DNA of 64,000 nucleotides from CAIZQW01 sp942493055 (lineage in GTDB: Bacteria > Verrucomicrobiota > Kiritimatiellia > RFP12 > UBA1067). Below, piece by piece: positions 54,571 to 62,733 of this stretch (positions are counted from its first letter, which is position 1; each line of letters opens with the position of its first letter). Made by a program: the position numbers and the translations under genes. The notes below the pieces were generated by a model. That model made no database searches. It was not told the origin of the DNA and worked only from the letters and a program-made list of their open reading frames with translations. The stretch spans positions 5,084,001 through 5,148,000 of the forward strand of contig OW818680.1 of NCBI GenBank assembly GCA_942493055.1, given 5' to 3'.

Positions 54571-54575
54571 AGCAC

Positions 54576-55214
54576 ATGAAGCAGCTCATGACACGTGTCG
54601 CGATCGTTGAGGATGATAATCATCTACGTGCGCTCTTTGTCGAGTGGATACGTAGCGTGTCGCACTTGCAACTGGTTTCCGAGTATGCCAATGCTGAAGA
54701 CGCCATGGCCCAGCTGACGGGAATACCGGTTGATATCGTGTTGATGGACATCAATTTGCCCGGGCAAGACGGGATCGAGTGCGTCCGTATGTTGAAGAGT
54801 GCCCGCCCTGAGACGCTCTTCCTGATGGTCACTGTGTATGATGACGCGCAGCGGATTTTTCAGGCCTTAGCTGCCGGGGCTACGGGTTACTTGCTCAAGC
54901 GCTCCACACGTGCCGAGCTGCTTGCAGCGATAGAGGACTTACGGTCAGGCGGTTCCCCGATGAGTAGCAGCATTGCCCGTAAGGTCGTGCAGTCATTTCA
55001 ACAGTTCTCCCAGCCCAAAGGCTCAGCCACTGCGTCACTCAGTGACCGCGAGATGGAGGTGCTAAAATTGTTGGCACAAGGGTATGTCTACAAGGAGATC
55101 GGTGATCAGTTGAGCATCTCGGTCCCCACCGTAGGTACGCATGTGAGGCATATCTACGACAAACTTCACGTTCAAACCCGCGCCCAGGCTGTCGCCAAGT
55201 TCCGCGGCCACTGA
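54576..55214 (+). CDS. NarL/FixJ-type response regulator
   Basis: A 212-aa protein with a receiver domain at ~5-125 (acidic pair EDD near residue 12, phospho-acceptor Asp58 in LMDINLPG, Lys near 107 in YLLKRS). A LuxR-type helix-turn-helix occupies ~145-205 (LSDREMEVLKLLAQGYVYKEI, TVGTHVRHIYDKL). It is the cognate partner of the HisKA_3 kinase upstream (stop to start only 5 bp). ATG 54576 is chosen over an in-frame TTG at 54516 inside the kinase gene; AAGGGAG lies ~10 bp before it. Targets are unknown; the adjacent surface-protein and glycan genes are the natural candidates. Confidence 0.93.
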   Translation: MKQLMTRVAIVEDDNHLRALFVEWIRSVSHLQLVSEYANAEDAMAQLTGIPVDIVLMDINLPGQDGIECVRMLKSARPETLFLMVTVYDDAQRIFQALAAGATGYLLKRSTRAELLAAIEDLRSGGSPMSSSIARKVVQSFQQFSQPKGSATASLSDREMEVLKLLAQGYVYKEIGDQLSISVPTVGTHVRHIYDKLHVQTRAQAVAKFRGH

Positions 55215-55223
55215 TATACCGCA

Positions 55224-55280
55224 CATTCCCCCTCATTCGCACATTCTCGCATTCCCGCATTCGCGCATTCCCCCCCCCCC
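55224..55280 (+). repeat. CATTCNCG octamer array and 11-bp poly-C tract
   Basis: Five or more 8-bp units (CATTCGCA, CATTCTCG, CATTCCCG, CATTCGCG, CATTCCCC) end in an uninterrupted run of eleven Cs (55270-55280). The gap between the response regulator and the surface protein is 200 bp. The rest is AT-rich with no clear promoter. Confidence 0.75.
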
Positions 55281-55414
55281 TCTCCTGCCTATCATAAAGA
55301 TTATGATATAAAACAGTCGTGCGAATCTTGTATAGTAAGTGCGTACACAACTACTTTCAACGACGACAGGGTGAAAGGTTGAAGACAAGCCACGAAAACA
55401 AGAGGAGAAAAGCA

Positions 55415-58400
55415 ATGAATGTTAAGAGATTGACTATCGCAGTCATGGCTGCGGCATTTGCGGTCGGTATAACTCAGGCGCAGAGTGGAACGTGGACCAA
55501 CACGGCCGCCGGTCCCTTCGACTGGGGGACTTCAGGTAACTGGAACGGTGGCACGATCGCGGACGGGGCAGACAATACAGCGACCTTGTCGTCGGCACTT
55601 ACGACGGCTCAGGTTATCAATCTGGAAGCTGCCCGCACGATCGGCAACATCACAAATTCAACGAGTGGCAACTATACCCGGGCCATCAGCGGTGCGAACA
55701 CGTTGACACTAGATCGCACCAGCGGCATCCCGATGATCGACGTAGCGAGTAGCCGTACCCTCATCATCAGCAATTCGATCGCCGGAAACGATGGCTTTCA
55801 GAAGACGGGCGCTGGTATCCTGACGCTAGCGGGTGCAAATTCTTTTAGCGGCGGGGTCTTCATCAACGCGGGAACCCTCAGCGCTACTGCAGCCAACTTG
55901 GGCGATCCAGGAAATTTAGTAACCTTTACCGGGACTGGTACTTTAACTTTCCCAGCTAATACAACACTTTCACAGGGCTTCGCAATCAATGCAGGTGTCG
56001 CAGGGACCTTGCACGCTTATCAAAAGACCATCACTATTACTAACTCGTTAGCCGGATCAGGTACACTGAATGCTAGCGGACAAGGCGATGGCGCTGGTTC
56101 CACTTTTATATTTACGAGTACCAACAATACGTTCAGCGGCGATATCGTAATCTCCTCAGCAAGTGGCGGGGGCTATGCTGCTGCCGTAACCATGGTAAGC
56201 TTGGACGACACGCCTGGACGTCGCCTAAAGCTGGGAAATAACGGAAATTCCACGGCTATCTTTAACTACGGCGCCGACGCAGTCGTGCCGCTGGTGCTCA
56301 GCAATCGCCAGATTGAGTATGCCGCAAGTTCCGGAATCTTGAACAATAACGCTACCAATGTCAATTGCACCGTAACGGTCAACAAGGACCTCCTGATGTC
56401 CGTCAACGCCAATAGGACCTTCACCCTCGGCGGTGGTAACATCGGCAACAATACTTTTACCGGGGCCATCACCAATCGAACTGGCTATGTGACCAGCCTC
56501 ACCAAGGCCAATGCCGGTAAGTGGATTCTCTCCGGCTCGAACACTTACAGTGGTACGACGACTATCAGCGCTGGGACTTTGCTGATTGCCAAGACTCATT
56601 CGCTGTATAAAGGCACTGCGGCAAGCTGGATTACGAACAACCTTGCGATTGCCAGCGGAGCGGTGTTAGCCCTGAATGTGGGAGGGACGGACGAATTTGG
56701 GACATCAGAGTTGGCGACCTTCCTGGACGGTAGCCACATGGGGGCCAGTTCCACGACCACCGGCTTCAAGACGGGATCCTATCTCGGCTTGGATACGAGT
56801 AATGCAGGCGGCTCCTTCACCCCGAGCGCAGCCATCCCGCTGTTCGGCACAGGAAATAAAGTTGGCCTGGATAAGCTGGGCACTGGCGCGCTGATTCTCA
56901 ATGCAGCACAATCTTACACAGGCAACACGAGAATCACCGCAGGTGCTTTGCAGGCCACTAGCCTGAGCAACCTGGGCAGTTCCTATATCCAGTTGAACGG
57001 CGGCGTGTTGGAATCCAGCGGCAGCTTCATTCGTGCCAACAGCACGACCGCCAGCGGAATCAACTTCCAGTGGCAGAGCGCCGACGGGGGCGGTTTCTCG
57101 GCCAACGGCGGCAAGCTGACCGTGACAGTCGGCAACAACGCCGCCACCGAACAAGTTTGGGGTACGGCTGTCGGCAACGACAAGATATGGGGGACCCTCA
57201 AATTCGGCTCCGCAACCGCGAACAGCGAAGTCGAGGTCCAGAATAAGATTGACCTCGCTGCCGCCACGCGCACAGTGGATGTGGCAGCGGGGGCCGGCGG
57301 CGACTTCGCCACGCTCTCCGGAGCCATCCGTACCTCGTCCGGCACAGCCGGCCTCACCAAAACCGGCGCCGGCACGTTGATACTCACAGGCGCCAACACC
57401 TATAACGGCGAGACCACGATCAGCGACGGCACCTTACAGGTGGGCAATGGCGGCACGAGCGGCACGCTGGGCAGCGGCGATGTCGTGAACAATGCGATTC
57501 TAGCCTTCAACCGGACCGAAACATTGACCGTGGCCAACCCGATCTCCGGCAGCGGTCTCCTCAACCAGGTCGGCAGCGGAGCGGTCGTCCTTAGTGGCAA
57601 CAACACCTACAACGGCGCCACGACCATCAGCGGCGGCACGTTGATCGGCGTTACGGGTGGCGGATGTCCCAACAGTGCGGTGACGGTGAACAACACCGTC
57701 GGTTGCACCCTTGGGGTGGCTGTCGCGGACAACACCAAGCAGTGGACCTGCAGTTCCCTCACCAGCGCAGGCACAAGCGCCACACTGGCGTTTGGTTTCA
57801 GTACCGCACCCAGCACCACATTGGCCCCACTCAACGTCACCGGCGATCTGACGTTCACCGGCATTCCGGGGATCACCCTTGATGCCGCCTATTTGACTGC
57901 CGGCACATATCCTTTGATTGTGGTCGGTGGCACCGCGCCCGCAGGCGTTCCGAGTGTTACGATCATCGGCGCAAGCGGAACGCTGGCAGTCGGCTCTGTG
58001 TCTTGGGATGCCAATACCTTGAAAGTGACCCTTACGGGGTCGTCCTATCAACCGTTGACATGGAACAACGGCAACACCGGCACGTGGGATATTAACAACT
58101 CGCCCGCTTGGAAAGACAGCAGCGGCTCCACCAGCATCAAATATCTGGAATCCATCATCGGCGACCAGGTTCAATTCACAGACAACTCGCTGAGCGGCAC
58201 CGCCACGGTGACGCTCAACACCACAGTCAAGCCCGCCTCGGTCACAGTCAACAATTCCGCACAGGACATTACCATTAGCGGCACTGGCGGAATCAGCGGC
58301 ACCACCGGTCTGACCAAGTCGGGCGGCAAGACCTTGACCCTTTCCACCACCAATAATTACAGCGGCGGCACGACCCTCAATGGCGGCACGGTAATTGCCG

Positions 58401-60352
58401 CCGCCAATGCCAGCCTGGGTGCTGACGGCAGCACCATCACCTTTGACGGTAATGCCACTTTGGCAACAACGCACTCGGCCTATCCCGTGTTCGCCAAGGG
58501 CGTCACTGTGAATAGCGGGGTTACTGCGAGTCTGAACCCGGGGAGCCAGTTTTACAAAATGACCTTTACCGGTCCGCTTTCGGGTCACGGCACGCTCGAT
58601 TTTAATACGGGTGCAGGTGGAGCCGGTTCGGATCTCACGTTCTCCAGTGACGCGAATACATTTACCGGCAAAGTTATGATTACGATGTCAGGCAATGCGG
58701 GAGGTGGACTGACCGTCAACAGTCTGGCTGATGGTGCGGATCCGATCCAGTTAAAAGGCAACGCAAATTCGTCCATTTTTAAGTTGGGTGCTGGTACAGC
58801 TTCGTCCCTGCTCTTCAACAGCCGCCGGATTGAACTCAACGGCACGCTGGCCGGGGGCGGGACGATCGAAAACAACAACGCTACGGTCGGCAACACCATT
58901 ACCATCAACACCGACCTGCTGGTCAGCGCCACAGGCAACAAGACCCTTACGCTTGGCGGCAGTAATACCGGTGCCAACAGCTTTGCGGGTGTGATCGCCG
59001 ATGGAACGAGCGCCGTCATCAGCCTGATCAAGGCTGGCAGCGGCAAATGGATACTATCCGGCTCGAACACCTACACAGGTGCAACAACAATCAACGGGGG
59101 CATCTTGTCCGTCGCCACCATCGGCAACGGAGGTGTGGCTGGTAATTTGGGGCAGGCCTCCAGTGCGGCAGCCAACCTTGTTTTGAACAACGGTACGCTG
59201 CAATACACGGGCGCAACGGCCAGCACGGACCGAAACTTCACGCTCACTGCGGGGGCTACTGGCACATTTGATATCACCACGAACAACGTGACCATTTCCG
59301 GGGCGAGTACTGCCACCACTGGTGCGCTCACCAAAACCGGGGCTGGCACCCTGACGCTCACAGGGACAAATACCTATACCGGTGCAACCACGGTGAACGG
59401 AGGCACGTTGCAGATCACAGGAGGCGGACGGATTTACAGCACCCTCAACAACAACAGGGTTATCACTATCAATTCCGGTTGCACGCTGGTCTTCGACAAC
59501 TGGAATTGGGATGGAAGCTTTGGGACGTTGTGGTATCTCAATGGAAACCTTATCGTCAACGGGGCTACATTAAAATACGTAGGTACCACCGCCAATGCTT
59601 CCAATCACCGGGGGCTTACCATCGGTGCGAGCGGTGCAACGCTCGAATCCGCCACGGCTGGCGAGAAATGGACTACGACGTCTCAAAGTCCTACTTATAC
59701 CTCTTGGGCTAGAACCACCACTGGTTTGCTGACCCTGACCGGCGTAGGCGATGGACAGATCGACCAGATCATCCCAGGCCCCGGCGGTGTTACGAAGAGC
59801 GGCACTGGCACATGGACGCTCACAACGAATAACACATACACAGGCGCAACGACGATCAATGACGGCACCCTGCTGGTCAATGGTTCTAGCGCGGCGGGCA
59901 GCACGAATACCGTCACTGCGGGGACCTTGGGGGGATCAGGCACCATCGGTGGTCATGTGAAGGTGCTGGCGGCGGGTAATTTGGCGCCCGGATCGAATGG
60001 TGCCGGCACCTTAAGTATCGGAGGTACACTTGATATCTCGGCTCTGGCTGGCGGCAAACTGTATTTTCAGTTGGATGCGCCTACGGCCACAAGCGACAAG
60101 ATTGCCGTTACCGGCGGACTGACTATAGGGTCCGGAACGCTGGGTCTCAGCGATTTCAATTTCACGAAGCTCGCAGGTTCTCCGAAAGGGGTCTACAAGC
60201 TGATCACCAGCAGTGGTATAATCGGTACGCTCGACAGCTCGGATCTGACTGGCGCGGTCCCTGGGATTTTTGGAAATCTAACGCTGGGGATTAACGGGAA
60301 TGACATCGAGTTGGTCATTATGCCCAGCGGCACGCTCATTACCGTGTACTAG
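55415..60352 (+). CDS. Large surface protein with autotransporter-associated beta-strand repeats
   Basis: A 1,645-aa protein with a signal peptide (MNVKRLTIAVMAAAFAVGITQAQ). It has about nine autotransporter-associated beta-strand repeats of the form L(I/T)L(S/T)GxNTYxGxTTIxxGTL, consistent with a long beta-helix. A ~210-residue block (nt ~55,900-56,580) is partly duplicated at ~58,430-59,100. There is no C-terminal autotransporter barrel and no PEP-CTERM or sorting signal; the protein simply ends GTLITVY. ATG 55415 is chosen over GTG 55319 because it has GAGGAGA as SD and a proper signal peptide. It is probably a surface or extracellular adhesin or matrix protein. Confidence 0.85.
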   Translation: MNVKRLTIAVMAAAFAVGITQAQSGTWTNTAAGPFDWGTSGNWNGGTIADGADNTATLSSALTTAQVINLEAARTIGNITNSTSGNYTRAISGANTLTLDRTSGIPMIDVASSRTLIISNSIAGNDGFQKTGAGILTLAGANSFSGGVFINAGTLSATAANLGDPGNLVTFTGTGTLTFPANTTLSQGFAINAGVAGTLHAYQKTITITNSLAGSGTLNASGQGDGAGSTFIFTSTNNTFSGDIVISSASGGGYAAAVTMVSLDDTPGRRLKLGNNGNSTAIFNYGADAVVPLVLSNRQIEYAASSGILNNNATNVNCTVTVNKDLLMSVNANRTFTLGGGNIGNNTFTGAITNRTGYVTSLTKANAGKWILSGSNTYSGTTTISAGTLLIAKTHSLYKGTAASWITNNLAIASGAVLALNVGGTDEFGTSELATFLDGSHMGASSTTTGFKTGSYLGLDTSNAGGSFTPSAAIPLFGTGNKVGLDKLGTGALILNAAQSYTGNTRITAGALQATSLSNLGSSYIQLNGGVLESSGSFIRANSTTASGINFQWQSADGGGFSANGGKLTVTVGNNAATEQVWGTAVGNDKIWGTLKFGSATANSEVEVQNKIDLAAATRTVDVAAGAGGDFATLSGAIRTSSGTAGLTKTGAGTLILTGANTYNGETTISDGTLQVGNGGTSGTLGSGDVVNNAILAFNRTETLTVANPISGSGLLNQVGSGAVVLSGNNTYNGATTISGGTLIGVTGGGCPNSAVTVNNTVGCTLGVAVADNTKQWTCSSLTSAGTSATLAFGFSTAPSTTLAPLNVTGDLTFTGIPGITLDAAYLTAGTYPLIVVGGTAPAGVPSVTIIGASGTLAVGSVSWDANTLKVTLTGSSYQPLTWNNGNTGTWDINNSPAWKDSSGSTSIKYLESIIGDQVQFTDNSLSGTATVTLNTTVKPASVTVNNSAQDITISGTGGISGTTGLTKSGGKTLTLSTTNNYSGGTTLNGGTVIAAANASLGADGSTITFDGNATLATTHSAYPVFAKGVTVNSGVTASLNPGSQFYKMTFTGPLSGHGTLDFNTGAGGAGSDLTFSSDANTFTGKVMITMSGNAGGGLTVNSLADGADPIQLKGNANSSIFKLGAGTASSLLFNSRRIELNGTLAGGGTIENNNATVGNTITINTDLLVSATGNKTLTLGGSNTGANSFAGVIADGTSAVISLIKAGSGKWILSGSNTYTGATTINGGILSVATIGNGGVAGNLGQASSAAANLVLNNGTLQYTGATASTDRNFTLTAGATGTFDITTNNVTISGASTATTGALTKTGAGTLTLTGTNTYTGATTVNGGTLQITGGGRIYSTLNNNRVITINSGCTLVFDNWNWDGSFGTLWYLNGNLIVNGATLKYVGTTANASNHRGLTIGASGATLESATAGEKWTTTSQSPTYTSWARTTTGLLTLTGVGDGQIDQIIPGPGGVTKSGTGTWTLTTNNTYTGATTINDGTLLVNGSSAAGSTNTVTAGTLGGSGTIGGHVKVLAAGNLAPGSNGAGTLSIGGTLDISALAGGKLYFQLDAPTATSDKIAVTGGLTIGSGTLGLSDFNFTKLAGSPKGVYKLITSSGIIGTLDSSDLTGAVPGIFGNLTLGINGNDIELVIMPSGTLITVY

Positions 60353-60425
60353 CGATGTTGCTTTCGGCGAATGTCGAATGCGAAGCGTTAATTCTTAGCG
60401 AACAAGGAAGAAGGACATAAACATC

Positions 60426-62696
60426 ATGGTAGCTAACATCGCATGCACCTCAGCACTCTGCGGACTCGTTCTCTTTGCGGGAGCCCTGTCAGGGGCTGAA
60501 CAGAAACCGACTCCGCCCAAAGGCAAGCCTCCGGTGGTTGTCATTGAACTGACACAGACGGGCAAAACGCTGGAGGCGAAGTATGCTGGCTTGCTGGACA
60601 CGTTGAAGGCGGAAATAACGAAACAGGTACCGGCAGTTGATCAGGCCAAGGTCGCGGGATGGACAGCCGCCATCCAAGCTGAGGAGGGGCCTGCCAAGGA
60701 TGCAGCCGCTAAGGCTAGCGCTGTCGAGAAGATGCAGGCGGCAGAGGGGAAGCTCCGGCAGGTGGAGGAGGGGTTGAAACTCGGTCCCAAGACGCTTGAG
60801 GACGCAAAGGCGGAAATCCAGCGGGCGAAGGCAAAAGGTATCGAGGATCCCGAGAAGGAGAAAGAGCTGGCCTCTGCAGAGAAGTTTCTCGCGAGCAGGC
60901 AGAAAGAGTATGATGCGCTGCTGGCCAACATCGAAAAAGCCAAAGCAGCGGTCAAGCAAGCTGAAGCCGATCTTCCTGATGCCATCAAGGCTGCTGAAGC
61001 AGGCAAGCAGGCTTATGAAAAAGCCAAGGCAGCCACCTGGAAAGCGATGGAGGCGCTGGGAACGGAAGGAATCCTGGGCAGCAACGCACGGGATGGCAAA
61101 CTGGCGCAGTTCATGGTCATCCAAACCGCTACCCCGCGCGGCCTGGCAGAATTTGCCGAGAAGAGCCCGGAGCATGTGAAGCTCATCGAACAGCTCCTCG
61201 CAAACGAGGCCTTGATGATCCAGATGCTGGTCGCCGACGGTCCGACCGCCGGGAAATACGGCGAGGCGATGAAGATCTACACAGAGATCCAGAATGCCAG
61301 CCCCAAGGCGAAAGAGGGCCTCTTTCAGAGACTGGCCCTGGCTGTCAGCCTGGCGCACGCCGTGCCGATCCTGAAACAGGTGCCGACCGCCGACAAGGAG
61401 GAGAGCACACCCGACGCGACCGCTTCCCTCGGCAAGGACGCCTCGCAGTGCATTGACCCTGTGAAACGGTATTTGAGTTATGAAAAGTGGTGTCTGGAGG
61501 GCGAGCTGCACCCGGGGTTCAAGGACCTGAGTGTCTGGAATCTGACGATGGTGGTCGACGGCGATGATCCTGACGAGATCTATGCCTGGGGACGCCAGAT
61601 GCTCAATAACCTGCGGCCGGACTGCATCCCGAATAATGTGGATACCTCGGTCTATGTTGATGTGGTGGACAAGGAGATCGCCTACACCAGCGCGATGGTC
61701 AAGGACGACCTTCCCGAGTTGCAGTTCATGCAGAATATCCTGGCCAACGGCGGAATCTGCGGGCGGCGCGCGTTCTTCGGGCGGTTCATCCTGCGTGCGT
61801 TCGGCGTGCCCACCACGGCACGGAAGCAGCCCGGACATGCGACGCTGGCGCACTGGCATCCTGACGGATGGAAGACCCGGCTGGGCGGCGATTGGGGACT
61901 GGGTGCCCGCGGCTTTTACTCCGCCATGAACAGTGCTCGCTCCAACCCCTACAATGCGGACGTCAATTTCCAGGCCAGCAGCCAGGCGCGTGAAGATGCG
62001 ACTGCCTTTATGAAGGTCAGGCGCGCTCAGTGGATCGGTGCAGTAGTGGGTGAGGATCCGAAGCCGGGGCTCATTACGTGGAGCGGCAAGACCCGGGGCC
62101 CCGCGCCGAAAAAAGGCACACAGGTCGAGAAACCTATCTTCTGGACGGATCTGGCACTGCAGGAGCAAAGACGCATCATCGCCGGTCTGGAGGCAGGGAA
62201 AGCAAAATCAGCAACCACTCCTGCCGCTGTTGCGGCTAAAGCGCCGGCGGCGACAGGTAAGATCACGGTTGACGACAAGGGTGTCATCACCATTCCTTCG
62301 GCAGCCTGCAGCAGCCCAACCGAGAGCACAAAGGCCGCGTATAGGGGAGGGCAAACGGATCTGATTGTCTTTGTCAAAAACAAGGCTGGCGAGACGCTTC
62401 TGCATCTCTCGCGCTACAGCAAGGAGTCTGACACGTTTGAGTATGCCTTCGATGCTCCCAAGGCTGGCACGTATACGCTCGTCGCCAGCGTTGTGACCCC
62501 AAAACCGAAGCAGCGCCTTTTTGCGGCGGCGAATGGCGCGGCTCCTGTTGAAATAGCATTGCCTTATACGATAGGGATGTGGGAAAATACGCCACCGGTA
62601 AAGCTTGAGCTGAAAGCAGGCAAGAACGTCTTGAAATTCCATGGCCCGGCGCGGGTGACGTTCGGCAAGTTTACGCTCAACGCTCAAGTTCAATAA
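60426..62696 (+). CDS. Exported coiled-coil protein with transglutaminase-like domain
   Basis: A 756-aa protein with a signal peptide (ending near GALSGAE). Residues ~60-210 are charged, Ala/Lys/Glu-rich and coiled-coil-like. At ~330-540 is a transglutaminase-like cysteine-peptidase fold: Cys445 in NGGICGRRAFFGRF, His471 in GHATLAHWHPDGW, with an Asp nearby as the third residue. Residues ~640-756 form a beta domain. Transglutaminase-like bacterial proteins can cleave or cross-link peptides; which applies here is unknown. AAGAAGGA is the SD. A paralogue follows directly and shares an identical 33-bp stretch in the signal-peptide region. The stop codon lies in the first unit of an octamer repeat. 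Confidence 0.78.
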   Translation: MVANIACTSALCGLVLFAGALSGAEQKPTPPKGKPPVVVIELTQTGKTLEAKYAGLLDTLKAEITKQVPAVDQAKVAGWTAAIQAEEGPAKDAAAKASAVEKMQAAEGKLRQVEEGLKLGPKTLEDAKAEIQRAKAKGIEDPEKEKELASAEKFLASRQKEYDALLANIEKAKAAVKQAEADLPDAIKAAEAGKQAYEKAKAATWKAMEALGTEGILGSNARDGKLAQFMVIQTATPRGLAEFAEKSPEHVKLIEQLLANEALMIQMLVADGPTAGKYGEAMKIYTEIQNASPKAKEGLFQRLALAVSLAHAVPILKQVPTADKEESTPDATASLGKDASQCIDPVKRYLSYEKWCLEGELHPGFKDLSVWNLTMVVDGDDPDEIYAWGRQMLNNLRPDCIPNNVDTSVYVDVVDKEIAYTSAMVKDDLPELQFMQNILANGGICGRRAFFGRFILRAFGVPTTARKQPGHATLAHWHPDGWKTRLGGDWGLGARGFYSAMNSARSNPYNADVNFQASSQAREDATAFMKVRRAQWIGAVVGEDPKPGLITWSGKTRGPAPKKGTQVEKPIFWTDLALQEQRRIIAGLEAGKAKSATTPAAVAAKAPAATGKITVDDKGVITIPSAACSSPTESTKAAYRGGQTDLIVFVKNKAGETLLHLSRYSKESDTFEYAFDAPKAGTYTLVASVVTPKPKQRLFAAANGAAPVEIALPYTIGMWENTPPVKLELKAGKNVLKFHGPARVTFGKFTLNAQVQ

Positions 62697-62715
62697 GGCA
62701 ATAACGCAATAAGGC
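62692..62715 (+). repeat. AATAAGGC octamer array across a stop codon
   Basis: Three 8-bp units (AATAAGGC, AATAACGC, AATAAGGC) begin within the last codon of the upstream gene and contain its TAA stop. The SD of the next gene (AAAGGA) follows at 62722. Confidence 0.65.
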
Positions 62716-62733
62716 AATTTTTAAAGGAACACC

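Noticed and set aside
55270..55280. Poly-C run as a pure sequencing error
   Set aside because: It cannot be settled from one sequence. The length may be miscounted, but the tract continues a C-rich octamer array, so it was kept as a finding.
55319..55414. GTG start giving 32 extra residues on the beta-strand-repeat protein
   Set aside because: The extension is basic and precedes a normal signal peptide; ATG 55415 has a proper SD.
4594..62715. Insertion sequences or MITEs behind the repeats
   Set aside because: No transposase, no target-site duplications, and the unit sequence differs between sites. A non-autonomous element containing the ~30-bp core cannot be excluded.
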